Shown here: piece by piece, positions 25,491 to 31,169 of the stretch
Numbering within the stretch: position 1 is the first letter of the stretch
Layout of the letters: each line of letters opens with the position of its first letter
Source: a virus
IMG/VR virus record: IMGVR_UViG_3300042898_003059
Span: 1-31,169 of that record
Length of the DNA: 31,169 bases
Strand: one strand, 5' to 3'
Position numbers and translations under genes: made by a program
Notes under the pieces: model-generated
What the model saw: the letters and a program-made list of their open reading frames with translations, nothing else
What the model was told of the DNA's origin: nothing
Databases searched by the model: none

Positions 25491-25997
25491 CTATTTGTGT
25501 GCGCTCCAGCGAACATCATTATTTATTATGTCTACTACCACATTTTTAAAATTGTTTCGCTCTAAGGTCCATCGCATATCACGGGCACCAATATTTGCGT
25601 AGTATTCCCAATCACGAATTGGGTTTTCATCAATTGCGGAATGAGGGAATCTGCCTTCGCCGGCAGCGGTACCAATAAACGTTCCGCCTGGTTTCAAATT
25701 TCTGTAAGTCATTTCTGTGATTCTTCGCCATTCTTGTGCATGTTCAAAAACTTCACAACAGACAATGACATCTACTGGTTCTGGGGCTAACCAATATGCC
25801 GCATCGGCTATCAGGTCAACACCTGGGCCTGTTTGCATATCGATTCCGCAATAGTTTTCGGCGTCATTAAAAATTGTTTTTACAGTTCCATTTATGTTGA
25901 GGCTGCCAATTTCAATAACTTTATAGTTGTCGTTTGGGTGAATTTGTTTCCATTTTTTAAATGAATCCTCTACCCAGTTAAATACTTCATTATGCAT
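25491..25997 (-). CDS. Class I SAM-dependent methyltransferase
   Basis: 168 aa, GGGGAG 6 nt before the ATG, start overlapping the glycosyltransferase stop by 8 nt. Rossmann signals: VIEIGSLNINGT (motif I, about 27-38), YCGIDMQTGPGVD (acidic end of strand 2), DVIVCCEVFEHA (motif of strand 4) and LKPGGTFIGTAAG. Small for the family but complete. The Methyltransf_11-type core points to a small-molecule or sugar substrate rather than DNA; no target-recognition domain is seen. Confidence 0.85.
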   Translation of the reverse strand: MHNEVFNWVEDSFKKWKQIHPNDNYKVIEIGSLNINGTVKTIFNDAENYCGIDMQTGPGVDLIADAAYWLAPEPVDVIVCCEVFEHAQEWRRITEMTYRNLKPGGTFIGTAAGEGRFPHSAIDENPIRDWEYYANIGARDMRWTLERNNFKNVVVDIINNDVRWSAHK

Positions 25998-27753
25998 ATT
26001 TTTCTCCCCATTTCATGATGAAACGTTTCTTGTCTTCATCTACTAGTTGTTCAAAATTTTCTGGCTTATTTGTTTTGATTGTCACACTATCAGCGTGGAT
26101 GCAGTGTGCTTTATGCGATATGAAAGTTTGGTATGGGGTATCGTAATTTACCCAATTAACCAAATCGTCGTCTCCGTACCACCACTTGTATCCTTCGTCG
26201 AACGACCATGCTTTGACAAGTTCTGAACGCAGAACCATCGCAAAGCCAGCCATTCCACCAGTGCCGTCATATCGCGAGCGGCAGGTATCGAAAACTTGTC
26301 TGTCTTCAGTCATTTTAATTTCTGTATAGTTGGGACAAACGAGACCAATGTTTTTGTTTCTGTCTAATGTCTCGCAAAGTGAACTAATGCAAGAGCCATC
26401 CAAGCGTACGTCATCGTTCAGGAAGGCTATGTGGTTTTTTCTTCCAACAGTATTTATGCCCAAATTCCACAAATACTGGATTCCTTTACCTTGTTCGCCA
26501 GTAATGAACTGAATGGATTCGTTCGCCTGTACGTCGTAAGGTAAATTTAGGAGGTTTTTGGACACTCCCGCCCCATCAGCAACTACGCATATTTTCCCAA
26601 CTTTTTTATCAGTAGACAAATCTCGCAATAAAGCAATTAGACCATCAAAATTACTTTTTGTTGGAATAACAACATTGACACAAGTATTGGCACTTTCGTA
26701 CCAATATTGGTTATCTAAAAGACGTTTATCTTCTGGATGAAAATTTAATGCGTCGAAACCATGCTTTATGGCCTCTTCGTATAGGCCTAGACGATAAGCG
26801 CTGATTGCAGCAAGATCATGCGGCAAATATCCCCATGATTTTGCTTCATTAAGATATAACGACCCTCGTTCAGTAATCGCTAGGGTACGTTTGGCGGCCC
26901 AGTAACATCCTTCCCATTTGGAAGTATCAAAACAATGTTGTGCTAGGTCGAGCCATGGTTCCCGACCTTCTGAATATTCGGCACATGCTCGCAGAAGCCA
27001 AAATTCTGCTTTATGTGGATGCATTATTGCGAGGAATCGCATTGAATAAGCACGTTCTGCATTCCAGTTGGAATCCTTCATTACTAGATGGCGTTCAAAT
27101 AGTTTTGTTGCTTCTTCGTATCTGTTGTTAAAAAACAGTTCTCGTGCCGTGTAGTAGGTTTGCCGACCATTTTCTGGATCGTCTTGTATGTCTTGTAGTA
27201 ATAGGGGGAGGTAGGAACTTCGTGATTTAGTTTGGTCTGGGAAATGATGTATTTGAAATTCGTTAGTGAAGTGGTGGCGTTCTTCCCCACTTGTTTGTAC
27301 GTTGACTTCGTGACATGCGCCTTTCCATCTGAACATTTGGCGTCTAACTATTTTGTCTCCATGATAAACCAGGCCCGGGCTTCCGTCTTCTAGCCAATTC
27401 CAGGTATATGAGTAACGTACTCGTGTTGCCCAATCTGGTGCATTTTTTAATGCGGTATTCCAGTCACCTAGTAATTGTTCATCTAAATCTAGGTTGATTA
27501 TCCATGCATCAACATCTGGTAGTAAATCAAGTAAATGATTTCGTGCGTTAGCGAAATGCCATGGATTGAACGTTTGTTCAAATACGGTAATGCCACATTC
27601 TTTGGCTATTGAAACAGTGTTATCCGTTGAGCCAGTATCGAGAAGGAATATGCCATCTGCACCCTTGGCACTTTCTGCCCAAGTTTTAACATACTTTTCT
27701 TCATTCTTGGCAATAGATGCAACAAAAATTGGTTTACTCATATCGCTCATCAT
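25990..27753 (-). CDS. Double GT2 glycosyltransferase with a TPR-like linker
   Basis: 587 aa. The N-terminal GT2 domain (about 8-200) has SIAKNEEKYV, DTGSTDNT (39-46) and LDLDE (88-92, the DxD metal motif), as in the bacterial GT2 family acting on N-terminal or surface glycans. A helical repeat region (about 200-350, for example YTARELFFNNRYEEATKLFE) links to a second GT2-like domain (about 358-560) with VVIPTKSNFDGL, AFLNDDVRLD (NDD 446-448) and WWYGDDD (524-530). No Shine-Dalgarno is clear; ATG-ATG-AGC-GAT-ATG offers several starts and TATATT lies just upstream. It probably transfers nucleotide-sugars to a phage or host acceptor. Confidence 0.85.
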   Translation of the reverse strand: MMSDMSKPIFVASIAKNEEKYVKTWAESAKGADGIFLLDTGSTDNTVSIAKECGITVFEQTFNPWHFANARNHLLDLLPDVDAWIINLDLDEQLLGDWNTALKNAPDWATRVRYSYTWNWLEDGSPGLVYHGDKIVRRQMFRWKGACHEVNVQTSGEERHHFTNEFQIHHFPDQTKSRSSYLPLLLQDIQDDPENGRQTYYTARELFFNNRYEEATKLFERHLVMKDSNWNAERAYSMRFLAIMHPHKAEFWLLRACAEYSEGREPWLDLAQHCFDTSKWEGCYWAAKRTLAITERGSLYLNEAKSWGYLPHDLAAISAYRLGLYEEAIKHGFDALNFHPEDKRLLDNQYWYESANTCVNVVIPTKSNFDGLIALLRDLSTDKKVGKICVVADGAGVSKNLLNLPYDVQANESIQFITGEQGKGIQYLWNLGINTVGRKNHIAFLNDDVRLDGSCISSLCETLDRNKNIGLVCPNYTEIKMTEDRQVFDTCRSRYDGTGGMAGFAMVLRSELVKAWSFDEGYKWWYGDDDLVNWVNYDTPYQTFISHKAHCIHADSVTIKTNKPENFEQLVDEDKKRFIMKWGEKYA

Positions 27754-27780
27754 AATATAAATATCTAAACAATTTTTCTT

Positions 27781-28269
27781 TTATGGAAAATCTATTTTTA
27801 AATGTTCTTTATTGAGTAGGCGAGTTGTTTCTGGAGCATAATGTGCTGGTTCTGCCAATTCCCATGCTTTGTCGTAATCTAACCATCCCCAGATATCAAC
27901 ATTAATAAATTCTGGTACTTCGGGTTGGGCAGCAAAAAGAACTAAACCTTTTCCTAATTGGTGTTTCCGCACTGCGACAGTGTTCCCTTTGCGTACACGT
28001 CGTACTTCAATGTTTCTGCCGACATCGGGAACATTTCGATATTTATTATGTTCTTCTTTTGACCATACATGCCCACTCCAAAAACGATTAGTTGCTTTGG
28101 CTACGGCGAGTTCACAAATAGCAGATGCGACTGTTGCCGTTCTATCGTCTTCCATTAATTCTTTTTTATAATGTGGAGCATCTTGTTTTCCCCAATTTGC
28201 AGCAAACCTTGCTATGCCAACATTGCACGCATGCACGTATTCCCAGGGTTCAAGAGTGATAATGGTCAT
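27781..28269 (-). CDS. Possible PD-(D/E)XK-like nuclease-fold protein
   Basis: 162 aa from the ATG at 28269; a longer frame from 28362 would run across the divergent promoter region and is rejected. The order N-terminal helices, then PDVGRNIEVRRVR (about 92-104), VRKHQLGKGLVLF and DIWGWLDYDKAWEL resembles phage proteins I associate with a restriction-endonuclease-like fold, in which the Asp, Glu and a charged residue on the next strand form the site. This is a weak motif argument. It may be a housekeeping or defence-related DNA enzyme. It lies in the leftward group with the sugar and methyl transferases. Confidence 0.55.
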   Translation of the reverse strand: MTIITLEPWEYVHACNVGIARFAANWGKQDAPHYKKELMEDDRTATVASAICELAVAKATNRFWSGHVWSKEEHNKYRNVPDVGRNIEVRRVRKGNTVAVRKHQLGKGLVLFAAQPEVPEFINVDIWGWLDYDKAWELAEPAHYAPETTRLLNKEHLKIDFP

Positions 28270-28312
28270 ATATAAATTCCGTTTCGTAACGTGATGGCAA
28301 TATGAGTTCAAG

Positions 28313-28318
28313 TATAAT
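28313..28318 (+). promoter_or_regulatory. Consensus -10 box giving a leaderless transcript
   Basis: A perfect TATAAT at 28313-28318 stands 6 nt before the ATG at 28325, so transcription should start on the A of the start codon. No good -35 is visible at 16-18 bp. There is no Shine-Dalgarno. The 55-bp region also contains the start of the divergent leftward gene. Confidence 0.5.
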
Positions 28319-28324
28319 TGAAAG

Positions 28325-28963
28325 ATGTTAGAAAAGCACCTAAAATCATCTAGTGAACGCAAGTTTTCTGGCGTTTACACAGATTCTGATATTGCGGTGT
28401 TAATGAACTATGGGCGCGTAAGTAGTAACAGATATAAAAATAGACAAATAATGCATGACCCAATGTTTTTGAATGCAATGCGCATGCTCATTGACCACGA
28501 ACGGCCTTCATATGTAATGGAATTCGGTACTTTTGATGGTGGCCTATCTGAGTACATGAGCGATACTGCTAAAAATATTAATCATGACATGAAGATCATT
28601 TCGTACGACATCGATTTTTTGAGAAATGTTATTCAGGAACCAATTAGTGATGTTGAGTTAGTTCAACTTGATATTTTTGACATCAAAAATTATTTAACAG
28701 TTAATCACGAAATGATCGCAAATCTTGATGGACCAAAATTTGTTATTGACGATGTTGGAATTAACACAATTGAGTTATTGGAAGCGATTGACCCATATTT
28801 AAAAAAGGGAGATCATTTCATCTGTTGTCATACTTTGAATAAAGATACACATGACGGAATTTTAAACCACATAGGTGATAGTTATTCTATAAATACCTAT
28901 GCTTGCGATATGTTTGGTGAGAACTTCATAGAAAATCCAAACGGATTTCTAGTAAAAAACTAA
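28325..28963 (+). CDS. CmcI/Methyltransf_24-like methyltransferase
   Basis: 212 aa. Core motifs: YVMEFGTFDGGLSEYM (motif I, about 63-78), IISYDIDF (acidic strand-2 end), VELVQLDIFDI, KFVIDDVGINTIELLEAIDPYLKKGD and ICCHT. This arrangement is seen in cephalosporin hydroxylase (CmcI) and related SAM methyltransferases acting on sugars or antibiotics. The only + strand gene in this leftward region; it probably has a leaderless promoter. Its stop (TAA, 28961-28963) overlaps the convergent gene's stop by 3-4 nt. Target unknown. Confidence 0.75.
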   Translation: MLEKHLKSSSERKFSGVYTDSDIAVLMNYGRVSSNRYKNRQIMHDPMFLNAMRMLIDHERPSYVMEFGTFDGGLSEYMSDTAKNINHDMKIISYDIDFLRNVIQEPISDVELVQLDIFDIKNYLTVNHEMIANLDGPKFVIDDVGINTIELLEAIDPYLKKGDHFICCHTLNKDTHDGILNHIGDSYSINTYACDMFGENFIENPNGFLVKN

Positions 28964-29784
28964 AAAGTTGTCTTAACAATATAATGTTCTTTGTCGGCTA
29001 TCTTATAAATATCGTGCTGATGAGGCATAGAACGCCTAACCATCACTCTTTTCAGCCATCTATCATTACCATCATAATTAGGGACGAATGATGTTCTCCC
29101 GTGAACAACTTTCCAATTTTCAATAATGGCAATATTGCCAGTAGATAATACAAAAGCCTGCTTGCAACTTTCTATGGCAGAAGAAAGAACTTGCAAAGCG
29201 TGATTCGCGTCCGTGTTGAGTCCATTCATCAAAACGCGATCATAAGCCATCGACGTGCCATTATTAAAAAGAATTGCTGTTCTTATCAAAGAGTCTGGCT
29301 GACCAGGGTTTTGAAAACTCTTATCCAAGGTGGTCGTGAACATTGGTTGATGCAATATCTCAATAGTTTCTTGATCCATGCCATATAAAATATCATCAAG
29401 AATTGCATATGTAGTTTCTGCCCTCTCATCACCACGCACACAAAGAAGAATGACATATTGAGGACGCCACGGATGAAACGCTGTCTCGGTATGCATTTCT
29501 AAAGTCGTCAATGACGAAGAAGAAATTTGTTCACTTTCATTTTTCTTTATCGGAAAAAGATTCTGAACAATAGCCCCATCTTGCTCTTGAATAAAACCAT
29601 AAGGTTTACCCCATGCCTCGCAAAATCTAATTAACGAAGAATCAATTAGACGAAGATTATCTGAATCCCAAAACTTTGTACCGTACTCAAGCAACGTCGG
29701 TGTTTTAATATCATGCATTAACTCCGCAACAGAGGGAGAGTCCTTGTGGCATTTAAAGTCAATGATCTGTAAGCCTGCACCCAC
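28960..29784 (-). CDS. Fe(II)/2-oxoglutarate oxygenase of the clavaminate synthase/AsnO/VioC type
   Basis: 274 aa. GTG start at 29784 with AGGA about 7 nt upstream; the gene begins one base after the stop of the small RHH gene. It shows H98-T-E100 (EMHTETAFHP) for iron binding, the second His in VVHGRTSFVP (H228), and the 2OG-binding pattern DRWLKRVMVRR (R246). The HxE form rather than HxD is typical of clavaminate synthase, AsnO and VioC, which hydroxylate free amino acids such as Asn or Arg. Length is a little short of the usual ~330 aa. Phage function is unknown; it could act on an amino acid, a peptide or a DNA/glycan precursor. Confidence 0.88.
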   Translation of the reverse strand: MGAGLQIIDFKCHKDSPSVAELMHDIKTPTLLEYGTKFWDSDNLRLIDSSLIRFCEAWGKPYGFIQEQDGAIVQNLFPIKKNESEQISSSSLTTLEMHTETAFHPWRPQYVILLCVRGDERAETTYAILDDILYGMDQETIEILHQPMFTTTLDKSFQNPGQPDSLIRTAILFNNGTSMAYDRVLMNGLNTDANHALQVLSSAIESCKQAFVLSTGNIAIIENWKVVHGRTSFVPNYDGNDRWLKRVMVRRSMPHQHDIYKIADKEHYIVKTTF

Positions 29785-29785
29785 T

Positions 29786-29956
29786 TCATTTTCCTATGTC
29801 TCTCAACACCAACAACTCCACATACTCCCTAATACTCAACCCATACCCCTCAGCCTGCGCCAACACCAACCTCTTAAAATCAGCAGACACCTTCAACGAC
29901 AAAGACGCACGATCCCCAACCGGCACAACCGGAGGCCTACCCGTCAACCGCTTCAT
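29786..29956 (-). CDS. Small ribbon-helix-helix (CopG/Arc-like) DNA-binding protein
   Basis: 56 aa, too short to be easily noticed. It starts MKRLTGRPPVVP and continues with a strand ASLSLKVSADF followed by two helices KRLVLAQAEGYGLSIREYVELLV, the RHH pattern (strand-helix-helix). The RPP-type basic N-terminus is common in antitoxin-like RHH proteins. The start overlaps the upstream gene stop by 4 nt (ATGA). It probably represses its own operon, or it is an orphan antitoxin; no toxin gene is adjacent. Confidence 0.7.
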   Translation of the reverse strand: MKRLTGRPPVVPVGDRASLSLKVSADFKRLVLAQAEGYGLSIREYVELLVLRDIGK

Positions 29957-30420
29957 ACACCCACCCTCAACAACTCAACCAACCGCTTTTCACAAACATC
30001 ACGATAAACCTCCAAAAAGTACTCCCGATCACCATTAGTCGTCAAACCAAACACAACATCACCCAACCTCTGAATCGTTTCCACCACCGTCACCGAAAGC
30101 ACCGGACGCTCCACACCAGAATTCAAAGCAACACGCAACCCCTGCAACTGACCCCACGCAACAGCAGGAGAAACAACATCACTAATACGATCAGCAAACA
30201 CATGCCTACGCAACAACCCAGGAGTCGGCATCACCTTAGACACCGTCGCCAACTCAACAAACTTCACACGCAACAACTCAACATCCACATCCCCCAACAC
30301 ATCAAACCAAGCACGAACAACATTACGCCGATCACCCTCAAACAACTCACGATTAAACATCGCAAAACAAACCGACACAAACTGCTCAAACTCCTTCGAC
30401 ACATCACGAACCCTCACCAC
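29953..30420 (-). CDS. Possible phage helicase loader/replication protein
   Basis: 155 aa, GTG start (two adjacent GTG codons at 30420 and 30417), overlapping the upstream stop. Helical throughout, with FNRELFEGDRRNVVRAWFDVL and a VMPTPGLLRRHV turn resembling the small helical phage helicase loader/inhibitor family (G39P-like). The match is by general pattern and length only. It lies in a short leftward operon with a possible replication initiator, which supports the guess. The coding strand is extremely G+T-rich. Confidence 0.6.
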   Translation of the reverse strand: MVRVRDVSKEFEQFVSVCFAMFNRELFEGDRRNVVRAWFDVLGDVDVELLRVKFVELATVSKVMPTPGLLRRHVFADRISDVVSPAVAWGQLQGLRVALNSGVERPVLSVTVVETIQRLGDVVFGLTTNGDREYFLEVYRDVCEKRLVELLRVGV

Positions 30421-30833
30421 GGCTCATCACCATCCACCAAATACCCCAAAAACCGCTCCGTATGCTCATGCGAACGAAAAATCAAATCCAAACTGTCATA
30501 CCGACGCCCACGCTTATTCCGCCCCATATGAAAATCCGACTTCGAACAACCATCAATCGCACGCCGGCACACCTCCATACCAAAATCACTAATCGCAGCC
30601 GCAACACGATCACGACCCTTAACATCCAGACGCGCAGGGTTCTTCCGATTCGGTCGCATCACATGGCACCAGTAGTCGTAGATTTCTTGAATGGCGCTTT
30701 CCGCCACCGTAGAACCTTTGACTGTCTGTTCTACCGTTGCTTTTGAGGGTCCGCGAACTTTCTTCTTCTTCTTCTCTGGTTTTTGAAATTCAAAAAATTC
30801 GTTTTCCATAGTATTTAATATATTAACGTTCAA
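30414..30833 (-). CDS. Possible replication initiator-like protein (O-type C-terminal domain)
   Basis: 139 aa. The TTG at 30833 has AAAGGAAG 5 nt upstream (30839-30846) while the ATG at 30809 has none, so I prefer TTG. After a Lys-rich stretch (PEKKKKKVRGPSK) the region IQEIYDYWCHVM, RLDVKGRDRVAAAI, CRRAIDGCSKSDFHMGRNKR and YDSLDLIFRS matches the domain found near the end of many phage replication proteins. Its length fits that domain alone. The N-terminal third has balanced composition, while the rest is G+T-rich. It overlaps the next gene by 7 nt. Confidence 0.6.
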   Translation of the reverse strand: MNVNILNTMENEFFEFQKPEKKKKKVRGPSKATVEQTVKGSTVAESAIQEIYDYWCHVMRPNRKNPARLDVKGRDRVAAAISDFGMEVCRRAIDGCSKSDFHMGRNKRGRRYDSLDLIFRSHEHTERFLGYLVDGDEPW

Positions 30834-31169
30834 AGTGTCTTCCTTTCTTTACTTTGCTTGACCGATCGGTACGCGTATAGATTCTTCTCTCAAAAGGTGT
30901 TTTATTTGTGAGTTAATAAAGAATCATTACAAGCAATGACTTTAGTTTCTCAATAGTTGAAAACTAGTAAGAGAAGGAAACCCCTTTGGAGGGGGTCTGG
31001 GGGAACCTTTAGAAAAGGTGCCTCCGTCTTAAGTGCATCGCAAATAGCACTTTGCGCAGGTGACGCAAGTGTTATCACAGTTCCGACCGGTCGACCGTAG
31101 TTGTTGTCGGGCAACGTATCACGCGTTGTGGCGCGCGTGCAAGCACCGATGGGATATTTCTTTAAATAT
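30834..31169. other. Non-coding, palindrome- and hairpin-rich region, candidate origin or regulatory leader
   Basis: 336 bp without a convincing gene. Palindromes: ACCGATCGGT (30861-30870), CGACCGGTCG (31084-31093) and overlapping GGTCGACC (31089-31096). Hairpins: TTCTC/GAGAA enclosing TAGTT-GAA-AACTA (30947-30975), ACCCC/GGGGT (30980-30996), ACCTTT-AGA-AAAGGT (31005-31019). At 31031-31071 GCACTT can pair with either AAGTGC upstream or CAAGTG downstream. I cannot tell origin from leader RNA or operator cluster. Confidence 0.5.
31031..31071. repeat. Two mutually exclusive hairpins
   Basis: AAGTGC (31031-31036) pairs with GCACTT (31047-31052). The same bases also pair, as CACTT(T)GCG (31048-31056), with CGCAAGTG (31064-31071), leaving one bulged base. 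Such competing stems occur in attenuators and riboswitch-like leaders, but also by chance. Confidence 0.45.

Noticed and set aside
25421-25519. N-terminal extension of the 213-aa unknown protein (start at 25519)
   Set aside because: It would overlap the methyltransferase gene, has a His-rich unnatural sequence and lacks a ribosome binding site, whereas the GTG at 25420 has AAAGGAGT at a good distance.
28270-28362. N-terminal extension of the leftward 162-aa gene to 28362
   Set aside because: It would run through the divergent region with the TATAAT box and into the start of the + strand methyltransferase gene; the ATG at 28269 begins a more normal protein.
29744-30531. Plus-strand frames opposite the small leftward genes
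   Set aside because: They arise from A/C-rich composition, have Thr/Pro/His-rich unnatural products, and are opposite overlapping genes with plausible domains (RHH pattern) and ATGA-type overlaps.
1-31169. tRNA genes, integrase, attachment site or insertion sequence
   Set aside because: I looked for cloverleaf arms, recombinase motifs and terminal inverted repeats with target duplications and saw none I could support.

Overview
The window is a stretch of a tailed double-stranded DNA bacteriophage genome (Caudoviricetes). The evidence is an HK97-fold major capsid protein gene with its own leader and terminator, tightly packed and overlapping genes, giant virion-type multidomain proteins, HNH homing-type endonucleases, and replication-type small genes at the right end. 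An actinobacterial host, perhaps aquatic, is my inference. It rests on the actinobacterial-type [3Fe-4S] ferredoxin, probable leaderless promoters, GTG/TTG starts and DUF6321-like and ART-type phage proteins. No host marker in the window proves it.

Left part (1-16358, + strand): one co-oriented block. It holds the 3' part of a gene entering from the left, then a 2358-aa protein, a 118-aa protein, a 2281-aa protein and a 67-aa protein. The two giants are beads-on-a-string proteins. The first carries three copies of a ~65-aa module, two copies of another module, a long pentapeptide-repeat domain, a WGR domain, two KTSC-like domains and a C-terminal ADP-ribosyltransferase-like domain. The second carries a zincin (HEMGH), a zeta-toxin kinase, a possible second ART-like domain, two pentapeptide domains and a complete ArdC-type antirestriction metallopeptidase. 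A short tag, Gly-Met-Arg-Ser-(Arg/Ser), recurs at domain boundaries in both (at least 15 GMRS copies in the first, several in the second). The best hypothesis is a virion-packaged, injected effector polyprotein whose tag is a processing or packaging signal. This is the most interesting system in the window.

Middle part (16359-22050): a leader, the major capsid gene and a strong intrinsic terminator. Then come a 58-aa acidic/basic protein, a 1008-aa largely disordered protein with an N-terminal cysteine cluster and several tandem repeats, and a 314-aa Pro-rich protein ending in a DUF6321-like domain.

Accessory part (22047-29784): a thermonuclease-like nuclease, a membrane-type protein, a ferredoxin and a small gene that is probably leaderless. 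A leftward cluster follows: two paralogous HNH endonucleases, a conserved unknown, a SAM methyltransferase, a double GT2 glycosyltransferase and a possible PD-(D/E)XK-like protein. A + strand CmcI/Methyltransf_24-like gene follows. A leftward clavaminate-synthase/AsnO/VioC-type Fe(II)/2-oxoglutarate oxygenase closes the section. Together these could build or alter a glycan or small molecule.

Right end (29786-31169): three short overlapping leftward genes (RHH regulator, possible helicase loader, possible replication initiator fragment) with extreme G+T-rich coding strands. Beyond them is ~320 bp of non-coding, palindrome- and hairpin-rich DNA that may be an origin or regulatory region. I saw no tRNA, rRNA, CRISPR array, integrase or insertion sequence.
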